This document shows positions 51,798 to 59,829 of a DNA stretch of 64,000 nt, in pieces (the first letter of the stretch is position 1; each line of letters opens with the position of its first letter). The stretch is from positions 62,001 to 126,000 of the forward strand of contig NZ_JABBGI010000010.1 in the NCBI RefSeq assembly GCF_012927325.1, in the 5' to 3' direction. The position numbers and the translations under genes are program-made. The notes beneath the pieces were generated by a model. The model worked only from the letters and a program-made list of their open reading frames with translations. It was not told the DNA's origin and ran no database searches. Origin of the DNA: Chryseobacterium antibioticum. GTDB lineage: Bacteria; Bacteroidota; Bacteroidia; Flavobacteriales; Weeksellaceae.

Positions 51798-51941
51798 TTA
51801 TTTGTCCTTAAAGATGCTTTGATAAAACTTATTATCATGTACAAATAAATTTCCATGCAGTTTCCATCCTTGTTTTAAATGAAAACTAACATCTCCGGCT
51901 AGCCCATTAGGTGAGTGATGCTCTAAAATTTTGTATTCCAT
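51798..51941 (-). CDS. DUF1737-like small protein
   Basis: 47 aa (MEYKILEHHSPNGLAGDVSF, then LKQGWKLHGNLFVHDNKFYQ). The pattern Y-K-I, valine-containing helix, GW, GN-x-F-V and YQ matches DUF1737 proteins, small alpha-beta proteins common in phages. Function unknown. Confidence 0.6.
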   Translation of the reverse strand: MEYKILEHHSPNGLAGDVSFHLKQGWKLHGNLFVHDNKFYQSIFKDK

Positions 51942-51980
51942 ATTTTAATTTTTTTGTTTACCGAATATACAAAAGAATAA

Positions 51981-52193
51981 TCACTCAATAGTTAATTCAT
52001 TGATACTTCCGTAAAGTGATTGCAAGGCTTTTAAAGCACTCAATGAATCTTTCTTAGTGAATGTTCGATTTGCCGTTTTATTCAGCTTATTCGTAAGATA
52101 TAGAGGTGCAGTCTTATTGTTTGGGAACATGATTTTTGCCACCTCTGATATATTAACCGCTTTATTAGTTTTCAAGTATTCCTCTACTGTCAT
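51981..52193 (-). CDS. Small HTH regulator
   Basis: 70 aa. A helix-turn-helix is visible (NISEVAKIMFPNNKTAPLYL, TNKLNKTANRTFTKKDSLSA). Its gene is divergent from the 200-aa gene at 52287, and two 16-bp palindromes lie between them. It is probably their autoregulator. A -7 box TATCTTTG (52205-52198) lies only a few bases upstream. Confidence 0.55.
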   Translation of the reverse strand: MTVEEYLKTNKAVNISEVAKIMFPNNKTAPLYLTNKLNKTANRTFTKKDSLSALKALQSLYGSINELTIE

Positions 52194-52223
52194 AAGGCAA
52201 AGATAAAATAAATTTTAAATAAG

Positions 52224-52265
52224 TACATGTTTTTATGTAATTGTACATAATATTATGTACTTTTG
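52224..52265 (+). promoter_or_regulatory. Twin operators TACAT-n6-ATGTA on a -7 box
   Basis: TACAT-n6-ATGTA occurs at 52224-52239 and 52244-52259; the second is part of the perfect 18-bp palindrome GTACATAATATTATGTAC (52243-52260). They are 20 bp apart, about two helical turns. The second overlaps a rightward -7 box TACTTTTG (52258-52265). Confidence 0.65.
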
Positions 52266-52286
52266 TAATTAGAAATTAAAAGCATT

Positions 52287-52889
52287 ATGAGTAGAGAACA
52301 AAAATTTATGATAGGCGACTTAGTAAAATTTAATATTGTGACAGATGATTCTGGATGGGCTACCGATAAATTCGGTGTTGAACCACAACTAGATGGGTGG
52401 GTAACTGAAGTTTATACAGAAGAATTGTTTGGAGAGATTGTAAGAAGAAATACAATTGAAGTGATTCAGAGTAATGGCAATCGTTCTGGTAGGTTCTATA
52501 AAATACAGAATGGCATTATTCACACTGAATCAACTGAGCTCAGAAATATTAGGGATACAGGCATGTCACTTCAAGATATTTTCGAGGGATCAGAACTTAA
52601 AACTGTCAAAGATTTTCAAACCATCACCAAAGTACATTTAATAGAATTAAGTAGTAAATGGGAATTTTATTCTTGCTTGCATGAGCAGCCTAAACACTCG
52701 AATAAAGTAAGCGTTTGGGAAAAACAGCACATTGGTAGAATGTTGAAAGATTACGCTTATTTTGATGGTGTTTGGAAAGATTTTAAAACAAATGAACCAA
52801 TAGAACATTTTACCGAAAATCACGAATGGCAAGTAACCAAAAGAAGAATTTTTATTGATGGTCAAATCTTTATTCAAGAAAATATTTAG
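52287..52889 (+). CDS. Hypothetical accessory protein
   Basis: 200 aa. A first domain with strands (KFMIGDLVKFNIVTDDSGWA, GWVTEVYTEELFGEIVRRNT) resembles small barrel-like domains; the C-terminal half is mixed. No family recognised. Directly followed by the leftover 3' end of a YopX gene. Confidence 0.55.
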   Translation: MSREQKFMIGDLVKFNIVTDDSGWATDKFGVEPQLDGWVTEVYTEELFGEIVRRNTIEVIQSNGNRSGRFYKIQNGIIHTESTELRNIRDTGMSLQDIFEGSELKTVKDFQTITKVHLIELSSKWEFYSCLHEQPKHSNKVSVWEKQHIGRMLKDYAYFDGVWKDFKTNEPIEHFTENHEWQVTKRRIFIDGQIFIQENI

Positions 52890-52894
52890 TCTTC

Positions 52895-52921
52895 CATTCT
52901 AACCCAGAACTAATAAAATAA
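52895..52921 (+). pseudogene. YopX gene remnant (last 8 codons)
   Basis: Nine codons reading HSNPELIK-stop match the end of the intact YopX gene (HSNPELLK-stop, ending 24143). The next bases AATTATG are also shared with that locus. The rest of this second YopX gene has been replaced by the 52287 gene. Confidence 0.7.
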
Positions 52922-52924
52922 ATT

Positions 52925-53158
52925 ATGAAAATCACATTAACAATTGAGCAACTTCAAGATTTATTAAATCAGCAAAAAACACAATGCAAGTTTGAGTTTG
53001 AAGGGCTATGGAGAAATTCAGATATTAGAAAAGAATTAATGCTACTTGACCCTGAGGAAAAGATTTTAAACAGTATGCATGAAGTAAGGGATAAGATTGT
53101 ATTAGCTGAATTCCCTGATGATTTTAAAGTATTACTTAAATACAATGTTCAAGATTAA
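52925..53158 (+). CDS. Hypothetical accessory protein
   Basis: 77 aa (KITLTIEQLQDLLNQQKTQC; WRNSDIRKELMLLDPEEKIL). No family recognised. Confidence 0.5.
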   Translation: MKITLTIEQLQDLLNQQKTQCKFEFEGLWRNSDIRKELMLLDPEEKILNSMHEVRDKIVLAEFPDDFKVLLKYNVQD

Positions 53159-53210
53159 AAAATCCTACTCATGTTTAATTGAGTTTCATGGTTATTAGTT
53201 TTATCCTCGG

Positions 53211-53837
53211 CTACGGTCGGGGATTTTTGCCTAATATTTGATTTACCCTTTCCTCCCTTGTTAGTTTCTGCTTTTCAGCAATTGTTTGAACAATTTCTAC
53301 ATTTCTATAAAAAATAGGCTTGTAATCGTAATCTGTATCAAACAAAACAACATAAATTTCTTTTATAAGTGAAAGTGTTTCCTTTAGAAGTTCTTCTATT
53401 TCAATGTAGCTAATATCTATTTCAGATAACAGTTTTTCTTTACCTTTATCAGTATGTGCATAAAGTTTTTTTCTAAGGTTATTTATCTGAACTATTAAAG
53501 GTTGCTTAGATTTACGTAACTCTGTCCATTTCTGATACAGCATCGTATAATCGGACATTTCCGTAAATAAAGCAGATTGATTTATACGTATATAGGTAAA
53601 AATATTAATGAAAGAATAATCATTTTTAACTCCACTTATTCCGAAAATCTTATCTAATTCAATAATACAGTTTTTCCATAAAGAATGTTGAATAAAGCGT
53701 ATTGAAGGTCTTTTAATTACTGACTTTTCAGCATCACTATTAGCAGTATCAAAGTATTTCGCAAAAAGGTATGATTCGTTAGCCTTAATGAATATTGCGG
53801 AAGCTGTTTCAAGTAATTCTCGTAGAGTATTGTCCAT
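53211..53837 (-). CDS. HEPN-domain AbiU2-like protein, defence candidate
   Basis: 208 aa, all-helical. The motif RKKLYAHTDKG contains R122-x5-H128, a HEPN RNase-type signature as seen in the AbiU2-like HEPN family (abortive infection, lactococcal origin of name). Preceding helices (RFIQHSLWKNCIIELDKIFG) fit the same family. It occupies the gap between packaging genes and the accessory island with its own upstream region, like a moron. RNase or exclusion activity is inference. Confidence 0.65.
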   Translation of the reverse strand: MDNTLRELLETASAIFIKANESYLFAKYFDTANSDAEKSVIKRPSIRFIQHSLWKNCIIELDKIFGISGVKNDYSFINIFTYIRINQSALFTEMSDYTMLYQKWTELRKSKQPLIVQINNLRKKLYAHTDKGKEKLLSEIDISYIEIEELLKETLSLIKEIYVVLFDTDYDYKPIFYRNVEIVQTIAEKQKLTREERVNQILGKNPRP

Positions 53838-53885
53838 AAATTAAATTATGTTCAAAATATAAGAAATAATGTCTAGACAAATTTA

Positions 53886-54929
53886 TTAACTCACAAACTT
53901 TTTATTTTCCTCTAAGAAATAAGGCTTACTTTTTCTCTTTTCTAATGTCTCACGATTTTCTGAGAGCCATGAGTTAAAATTATCGGGAACACCTGAGACA
54001 AAGTTAGCTGATGATTCGGGTGATTGGTTTTGACCGTTGTTTATTTCTGTGATAAGTTCCGAAGGTGATTTTAGGATCATAGTTCGGAAACACTTACAAC
54101 CAACATGCCAGCTGGACCAGTTGAAGTCCTTCGGATAGCTTCCGGCCAGTTCATCACACATATCATAAACCTTATGTTGAGGGCTTAAATTGATTTTCTG
54201 ACCTACTACATCGTTATTTCCCTGAATCCTTAATTGTTCGGATTGTCTGTAGGCTGTATTGATTTCGTTTGCGGCTAACCTCATCGCATTTTTATGTGCG
54301 GATCTGTAGACACCTTGTCCGGGATGGAAAGCTTTTGCATTTTTGCTCAACTGCAGATTTCCGTGCTTATCCCGGACCCTACGAAACAATGCGTCTGGAT
54401 TATTTAGGTTCCCTTTTATTTTCCGTGCAAGGTCCTGAGCAGACATTCCCTCTTTGAACGCGTCATCTATAGCAAATTCAAGGTTTTCTTTGGCCTGCTT
54501 GGTAATATTCCAAACTCTTTCCGATACGGTAAATTTGCCGTTCTTTCTCTCTTGGAATACTTCAAGTGCTTTTTTGTTTTGAGATTGTTTTGAGATTTCT
54601 CTCATTTTGGAATCGTAGGCAGTAGTAGGAATCTTTGGTTTGATTGCATTCATATTATCGGTAAGCAAATCATTTACTTTCTGATTGGCAAAATCCCATT
54701 CATATTCCGTGTAGGTTCTAATCTTCGACAAAAGACCATTGTTGTAGGTCATTAATGCTTCGCTGACTGCTTTTGTTATCCTGCTGTAATCCTTGAATCT
54801 GAATAGCTTCTCACTTACTTTTAAATTCACCACAAGCAAAGCGATTTCCCTCACTAAATCATTGTACAAAACATTGATTGAAGTGAGGTATTTGTTTATT
54901 CGCTTTATATGTTTTTCGTCCGGGGTCAT
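53886..54929 (-). CDS. Minor head/head morphogenesis protein (Mu gpF/SPP1 gp7-like)
   Basis: 347 aa. Conserved region RSAHKNAMRLAANEINTAYR, then WHVGCKCFRTMI (the C-x-C/HPxCxC-type end) identify the phage Mu F-like head protein family. Follows the portal gene as in SPP1-type modules. Confidence 0.8.
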   Translation of the reverse strand: MTPDEKHIKRINKYLTSINVLYNDLVREIALLVVNLKVSEKLFRFKDYSRITKAVSEALMTYNNGLLSKIRTYTEYEWDFANQKVNDLLTDNMNAIKPKIPTTAYDSKMREISKQSQNKKALEVFQERKNGKFTVSERVWNITKQAKENLEFAIDDAFKEGMSAQDLARKIKGNLNNPDALFRRVRDKHGNLQLSKNAKAFHPGQGVYRSAHKNAMRLAANEINTAYRQSEQLRIQGNNDVVGQKINLSPQHKVYDMCDELAGSYPKDFNWSSWHVGCKCFRTMILKSPSELITEINNGQNQSPESSANFVSGVPDNFNSWLSENRETLEKRKSKPYFLEENKKFVS

Positions 54930-55168
54930 TACAAGTATTTAGAAATGAAATTAAGTATTGGATTACAGAATTTACCTATAAGTTCTAATATTCTACTTTG
55001 TAAGATATCAACTGATTTTGTAGTGGTTAATTTATCCTGTTTGTATGTATCTTCGTACAGCTCATTATAACGACGTAAGGCTTCAAAATATTCTTCCATA
55101 GCTTTCTGAGCTTGTTCTTTAATCACTTCTCTTTCTTTTTCGGTTAAGCCGTCAAATTTTGCTTTCAT
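54929..55168 (-). CDS. Small head-region protein related to tape measure segment
   Basis: 79 aa. The N-terminal half (FDGLTEKEREVIKEQAQKAM, EEYFEALRRYNELYED) is similar to a tape measure segment (YDGLTQEERDKIKALGTDAM, NQYTAALQQYQDLFG). Sits between portal and minor head genes with one- and four-base overlaps. Function unknown. Confidence 0.6.
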   Translation of the reverse strand: MKAKFDGLTEKEREVIKEQAQKAMEEYFEALRRYNELYEDTYKQDKLTTTKSVDILQSRILELIGKFCNPILNFISKYL

Positions 55169-56550
55169 AATAAATCGTTACTCATTTTAAATTCTTGATC
55201 AGCCTTAATTTGTTCAATCTCGGAATCAATATCTTTGATGCCTGCTTCCTCCATTGTAGAACGTTGGCTCTTCAATGGTAATCCACCATTTTGCTCCATT
55301 AAATCTCTTAAGAATTGAGCATGGTTGTTTATGATGTATGGTGTAATCACTGGTTCTGCATCTAAATCGGAACTTCTGAAACTTGTATTCATCAACTGCA
55401 GAAATGATTTCACAATTGACATTCTACGCTTCAATGCCGGCACATAAACAGACATTTTATCCATTACTTTGAGGTGTGGAAGCATGAAAAGAAATGCTGC
55501 GTTTTCGGTGGCGAGCATATTGCCCATTCCTTGCAAAGCTTCGGGCGAAATATTGACTGAATTGGTCATCTTGTAGAGAATACTTTCCAAATCTTCTTTT
55601 TCGTTGCTTAATGATTCACTTGCATTCGGTGGCTGTATAAATTCACCTCTGGAATTATCACCTTTAAACTGCATTACCTTTCCGCTTCGGTCTTTACTGA
55701 AACTTCCTACTACTTCACCATGTAAGCCAAGGATTGGTGATGAGAATTTCTTGTTTGTTTCTCCGGTATCGCTCTGGATCTCTTCAAGTCTTTCAATGGC
55801 CTTTTGAGCTTTTGACCATTCAACATCTGAGAACTGATAAAAAACAATAGGTATTTTACCAATAGAATTTACACTTTCGGAGACCAACTCAACACCGCCA
55901 TTTCCATCTTTCAGAATAGCGATTGTATCAGCTGTGTAGATTTCGTAATACTTCACCTTTTGACCGCCTTCTTTTTTCTCATATTCCCGAAGAAAGGCAA
56001 TCATATCACCTTGCTCATTGAAGTAAGGGTACATCTTGTTTTTGTCCGGTGTGAGAATGTTTATTTTTAGTCGGAATTGAGAATTAAAACCATAGTATTG
56101 ATTCGGTTCATCGGCTACCCACCAAAGTTCAGCACATTGAGTGAATCTTCCGTTTGATTTGGCTATTTCCCTATCTAAAAAGATGATCTTTTCCTTATCC
56201 AGAATTTTCAGATAAGCATCATACATGGCTGAATCTTCTAAATTATTGGTATACTTAACGGGATTACCATAAAGGAAAGTAACAGCATTTGCGACAATCT
56301 CTTTTTGGTACGCCAAAGGAATACGATTTAAATATTCGATACGCTTCCCTTCTCTTTTTTTACCTTCTTCATCAGTGTACTCATATTCTACCGTACGATT
56401 CGGGTAATTGTAAAGATCAGTCATGATCCGGTGCTTGCTCTCATCCCATTCATTATTGAATTGCTCAATATTGGGAAGTTCTAAACCGTTATCCTTGAGA
56501 TATGCGATTTTTTCACCGATGTTGCTGAGGTTGTTAAAATATTCATTCAT
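55165..56550 (-). CDS. Portal protein (SPP1 gp6-like)
   Basis: 461 aa. Motifs RIPLAYQKEIVANAVTFLYG, AELWWVADEPNQYYGFNSQF, NSIGKIPIVFYQFSDVEWSK and VNISPEALQGMGNM match the SPP1 gp6-like portal family. It forms the dodecameric DNA entry channel and lies directly after the large terminase (one-base overlap). Confidence 0.85.
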   Translation of the reverse strand: MNEYFNNLSNIGEKIAYLKDNGLELPNIEQFNNEWDESKHRIMTDLYNYPNRTVEYEYTDEEGKKREGKRIEYLNRIPLAYQKEIVANAVTFLYGNPVKYTNNLEDSAMYDAYLKILDKEKIIFLDREIAKSNGRFTQCAELWWVADEPNQYYGFNSQFRLKINILTPDKNKMYPYFNEQGDMIAFLREYEKKEGGQKVKYYEIYTADTIAILKDGNGGVELVSESVNSIGKIPIVFYQFSDVEWSKAQKAIERLEEIQSDTGETNKKFSSPILGLHGEVVGSFSKDRSGKVMQFKGDNSRGEFIQPPNASESLSNEKEDLESILYKMTNSVNISPEALQGMGNMLATENAAFLFMLPHLKVMDKMSVYVPALKRRMSIVKSFLQLMNTSFRSSDLDAEPVITPYIINNHAQFLRDLMEQNGGLPLKSQRSTMEEAGIKDIDSEIEQIKADQEFKMSNDLL

Positions 56551-58109
56551 TATATCATTGATGCTATTCGACTGAGGTTATTATTAATTTTCGGAGGTAT
56601 TGGATAGAAAGTATTTGCCAGCGCATCAAATAAATCGGGTGATCTTCCTAAACGCTTTTTAATATCTTCTTTTGCTTCTATCTGTATTTTACCATCACTT
56701 CTGAATTTCCATTTTATTTCGGTTGCCTCTTCTATGAAAATATCATTTGGCGGAATCATTGGATTAAAACCGTTCTTTGGATTTAGCCAATCACGAACAC
56801 ACCAAAATAAATACGCTCGCATATTCAGAAACTCATATTGATCTGTAATATCTTTGAGTGGCTTATCATTCTGAGTGGCTCTCTCTGAATATTTACATGA
56901 GATTGATCTTTCTTCCTCTCCCAGTTCTACAAGACGAGAATATACTCCTGCACCTTCTCCAATTGTATCAATAGAAACAAAAGTTTCTTTATGATTTAGT
57001 AGATTTTTCAATCTTCCTGCTGAGGCCATATGATCTGCTACACCTGCAGAATTGAAAACGTCAAACTTTTCTACATAATCAGTCCATTTGTGACAATCAA
57101 CTGTATTATCTCTACCCATTCCGGCAATATCAGAACCTACTACTCTCTTTCCGGATGGTTGGTAGCCTTTTTGCTGTGCTTCTAACCATCTTTTATTTGC
57201 GATTTCTACCCACTGCTCCGGAATAAGATTATCTTCAGATACTTTCGGGAATTTTCCTAAAACTTTAATTCTGAAAACATCAGTCGGTCGGTACCACTGA
57301 CCATCATATTCAAAATCATCCTCTTCTGTTCTTACTTCATTCTCATTTATTTTGGTACACCAGTTTTCTAGTTTATCCGCAATCCAATTATGATCTACTT
57401 GTCCGGGAATAATTTCTTTCTTTGCTACTACATTTGGAGCATCCATTGAGTTAAGACGAAACTTTGCCCATCTGTCACCCTTTTGACTCTTTGCTGCATA
57501 TCCTACGGTTGTATTCGGGTTAAAAACGAGTAATATCCTTGAATTACCTTGTAAATTTCCTTCAATTGCATTAAATGTATCATCTGAAATACCTGAAGCT
57601 TCAGTAATGGCAAACATTGTATTTACAGCGTGAAAACCAGACCATGCTTCATGATTATGCTCGTCGGCTTTAAATCCAGTAAGAAACCACTCTTCATAAT
57701 CAGTTCTGATATCATAAGCATTCAACCTACTGATGTCGGAGAAACCACCCATGATTTTCTTCGCTCTATTGTAAAGCCTTGAGATTTCGGGCATCATAAT
57801 ATTTTTAACCTGGCGATCAGTAGGAGCAGTTAAGGCAACTTTTGTATTTGCAATCAATTCTCCTTTTTCATCCCATCTTGGAGTAAGGAACATAAAGCAC
57901 ATTGCAGCAACTGCCGTAACAAAGTCCTTTCCTCTTGCCGTTCCACTTGCAACTGATGTTCGTGGATTAACCTGAACGGAATGTAAAACCTTTTCCTGCT
58001 CAGGATCAAGATTAACACCTAAAGCTTCACGAGCGAACAAACACCAGTCATTTCTCCATGTGTCGATCTGTGCTATTGCTTTTTCTTGTATGGCATCAGT
58101 ATTATTCAC
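56550..58109 (-). CDS. Terminase large subunit
   Basis: 519 aa from GTG 58109, giving an 8-bp overlap with the small subunit; ATG 58157 would add 16 residues with a 56-bp overlap. ATPase region with SVASGTARGKDFVTAVAAMC (Walker A-like) and RILLVFNPNT; nuclease part with VVGSDIAGMGRDNTV (Asp) and SIDTIGEGAGVYSRL (Asp), and FDALANTFYPIP. Packages DNA into the procapsid with the portal. Confidence 0.85.
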   Translation of the reverse strand: MNNTDAIQEKAIAQIDTWRNDWCLFAREALGVNLDPEQEKVLHSVQVNPRTSVASGTARGKDFVTAVAAMCFMFLTPRWDEKGELIANTKVALTAPTDRQVKNIMMPEISRLYNRAKKIMGGFSDISRLNAYDIRTDYEEWFLTGFKADEHNHEAWSGFHAVNTMFAITEASGISDDTFNAIEGNLQGNSRILLVFNPNTTVGYAAKSQKGDRWAKFRLNSMDAPNVVAKKEIIPGQVDHNWIADKLENWCTKINENEVRTEEDDFEYDGQWYRPTDVFRIKVLGKFPKVSEDNLIPEQWVEIANKRWLEAQQKGYQPSGKRVVGSDIAGMGRDNTVDCHKWTDYVEKFDVFNSAGVADHMASAGRLKNLLNHKETFVSIDTIGEGAGVYSRLVELGEEERSISCKYSERATQNDKPLKDITDQYEFLNMRAYLFWCVRDWLNPKNGFNPMIPPNDIFIEEATEIKWKFRSDGKIQIEAKEDIKKRLGRSPDLFDALANTFYPIPPKINNNLSRIASMI

Positions 58110-58575
58110 TAATTGGATTCGATTTTTTAAGGAAAGAACCAAATGAAATACTTTCACCGTTCGTGGTTAAATCTTGTTTATCTGCAATACCTAAATCTCT
58201 GGCAATAATGTTTGCGTTTAGTACACCAATTGCGGTGTATTTTAACTTCCAATTATAGATAACTGTTTCCGCCCATGTAATGACTTCCAAAAAATCTTCC
58301 GTGTATTCCTTGTAATTTTTTAAAGATTCCCATTTAGCAAAGCCTAAATAAATTGACAACTCTTCTTTAGTGGGGAAATCATCTATCTTGATTTGTATGT
58401 TCTCTCCTGCTAAGTCTCCTGACTTTATGATGTCTGGTTTATTAATAAAGGATTCTGATTTCTCTTGAAAGTATTTTTCTATTTCAGTGTTGAGGTCTTC
58501 TGCATTTTCAAATATTTTATTCCTTCCGTCTTTTGAACGAAGTTTATAATATTTATTTCCTACTGTTGCTGCCAT
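58102..58575 (-). CDS. Terminase small subunit
   Basis: 157 aa. Helical, with FENAEDLNTEIEKYFQEKSE and DFPTKEELSIYLGFAKWESL (a DNA-binding helix-turn-helix) and YTAIGVLNANIIARDLGIAD, matching terminase small subunits of Bacteroidota phages. Recognises the packaging site. Confidence 0.8.
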   Translation of the reverse strand: MAATVGNKYYKLRSKDGRNKIFENAEDLNTEIEKYFQEKSESFINKPDIIKSGDLAGENIQIKIDDFPTKEELSIYLGFAKWESLKNYKEYTEDFLEVITWAETVIYNWKLKYTAIGVLNANIIARDLGIADKQDLTTNGESISFGSFLKKSNPISE

Positions 58576-58578
58576 TGC

Positions 58579-58644
58579 TTATATTCCGTCGTAATCTGTT
58601 AGTGCTATAATATCACCTATTACCGTGTCGTTGTATTTTTTCAT
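58579..58644 (-). CDS. Very small peptide between terminase and zinc-finger genes
   Basis: 21 aa (MKKYNDTVIGDIIALTDYDG). Spaced 3 bp from the terminase start and 2 bp from the upstream stop, which fits operon packing. No other evidence. Confidence 0.35.
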   Translation of the reverse strand: MKKYNDTVIGDIIALTDYDGI

Positions 58645-58646
58645 AT

Positions 58647-58841
58647 CTATTGAAATTTTGATTTATTCTTTTGACTTGTTACATGCCATCCGTGACATTC
58701 TTTGCAGTAATATTTCCTCTTTGGAATTTTACTTCTACTGCTTGCGTGCTTACATTTATAAATTACATCGCTGGCTTCTCTTTCTGTTGTGTACAAGATT
58801 TTTGAACACAAACTATCTTTATTTTCAAACCTCATCAGCAT
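58647..58841 (-). CDS. Small zinc-finger phage protein
   Basis: 64 aa. Cysteine/histidine pairs IYKCKHASSR and YYCKECHGWHVTSQ form a probable zinc finger; proteins with the YxCxxCxGWHxTS pattern are common near terminases in Bacteroidota phages. Overlaps the VRR-NUC gene by 17 bp. Confidence 0.65.
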   Translation of the reverse strand: MLMRFENKDSLCSKILYTTEREASDVIYKCKHASSRSKIPKRKYYCKECHGWHVTSQKNKSKFQ

Positions 58842-59223
58842 CTAATTTTAGGTACCAATCGATAAGCTTTATTGCATCTTCCAGAGTCCAGCGGAAATCT
58901 GCATAGTATCCCAACTCGCGCAAGTTCTTAATTGTTTCTTCCTGAGCCTTCAAATGAGCGTTTTCTAGAAGACTTCCGTTTTTCTTGTATGGTGTTTTTG
59001 TTTTCAGTTCTATGAAGAGACCGTGATAAATTCCTCGAGGTGCAAAAATGATAAGATCCGGAGTTTTAAAACCTCGCTTCTGAATACTTGCGTTTCTTGT
59101 TGCTTGAGCTTCCGTAAGTTTTACACTTGCAATAGTATCTGACATGAATAAAACATCTTTATGTTGCGCTCGTAAATAAGTGCAGACTTGTCGTTGTAAA
59201 ATAAACTCAGGCTGTTTTTTCAT
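58825..59223 (-). CDS. VRR-NUC domain nuclease
   Basis: 132 aa from ATG 59223. KRGFKTPDLIIFAPRGIYHG and LFIELKTKTPYKKNG hold the catalytic D and E-x-K residues of VRR-NUC nucleases; LREAGYYA-like end (LRELGYYADFRWTLEDAIK) also fits. First gene of the packaging operon. May work in DNA processing before packaging. Confidence 0.85.
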   Translation of the reverse strand: MKKQPEFILQRQVCTYLRAQHKDVLFMSDTIASVKLTEAQATRNASIQKRGFKTPDLIIFAPRGIYHGLFIELKTKTPYKKNGSLLENAHLKAQEETIKNLRELGYYADFRWTLEDAIKLIDWYLKLDADEV

Positions 59224-59242
59224 ATTAAAATACCATAACACG

Positions 59243-59273
59243 CAAATATATTTATAACTTTGATTTATTGCAA
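59243..59273 (-). promoter_or_regulatory. Late promoter of packaging operon
   Basis: Minus-strand -33 TTG (59273-59271) and -7 TATATTTG (59250-59243) are 20 bp apart. The VRR-NUC ATG lies 19 bp downstream of the -7. The late palindrome copy 2 lies 16 bp upstream. Confidence 0.65.
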
Positions 59274-59286
59274 GTTAAAACCACAC

Positions 59287-59308
59287 ATATAAAGTGACAC
59301 TTTAATAA
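59287..59308. promoter_or_regulatory. Late regulatory palindrome, copy 2
   Basis: Core TAAAGTGACACTTTA (59290-59304), a perfect palindrome. The 22-bp element equals that at 48204-48225 except for three central bases. Confidence 0.7.
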
Positions 59309-59344
59309 TTATGTGGTTTAAAAACCGTTTTTATTACACGAAAA

Positions 59345-59369
59345 AACCACCCTAAAAAATAGAGTGGTT
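59345..59369 (-). terminator. Terminator of small XRE gene
   Basis: AACCAC / GTGGTT arms; the minus strand continues with TTTTTTC. It ends the gene at 59397 and insulates the packaging promoter. Confidence 0.75.
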
Positions 59370-59396
59370 GAATTTTTACATTTCGGTAAATTAAGT

Positions 59397-59576
59397 TTAG
59401 AAACAGTCTCGAATTTCGATATTCAGAATTTCACACCATTCACGAAGTTTTTTAACACTTATACCTCTTTTGCCTGTTTTGTATTCTGATATTCTTGCTT
59501 CTGTCGTTTTCAAAATAGGCGCAAGTTCTTTTGCTTTCTTTTTTGAAATTAAAATAAATTTCTCAATTTCGTTCAT
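59397..59576 (-). CDS. Small XRE-type HTH regulator
   Basis: 59 aa. HTH: KKKAKELAPILKTTEARISE, then YKTGKRGISVKKLREWCEIL. Only the DNA-binding fold is present. A palindrome (TAAATGA/TCATTTA, 59613-59631) lies upstream. Being next to the packaging promoter, it is a candidate late-gene regulator. Confidence 0.7.
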   Translation of the reverse strand: MNEIEKFILISKKKAKELAPILKTTEARISEYKTGKRGISVKKLREWCEILNIEIRDCF

Positions 59577-59612
59577 TTTAAGTGATATTTCTGTAAATTT
59601 GCTACATCATAT

Positions 59613-59631
59613 TAAATGATTGTTTCATTTA
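59613..59631. promoter_or_regulatory. Palindrome upstream of small XRE gene
   Basis: TAAATGA (59613-59619), 5-base spacer, TCATTTA (59625-59631). Candidate operator of the XRE gene at 59397. Confidence 0.4.
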
Positions 59632-59810
59632 GGTGATTAAGTGAGTTGTGAATTTTTAAAATTATTTTCGTAATATTGTCTTATTGAAAACATATTTGAT
59701 ATATGTAATTTGATGAGTTGTGAATTACTAATAATTAAGAATTCGCAATAAGGCTTTCAATAGAAAGATAGGCAATGCCTATATTATTCCGTTGTGAAAA
59801 CATTCAAGGT

Positions 59811-59829
59811 GGCGAAAGTCGCCTTTTTT
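59811..59829 (+). terminator. Rightward terminator
   Basis: GGCGA-AAG-TCGCC with six T on the plus strand only. No plus-strand gene ends here, which supports a small RNA. Confidence 0.75.
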
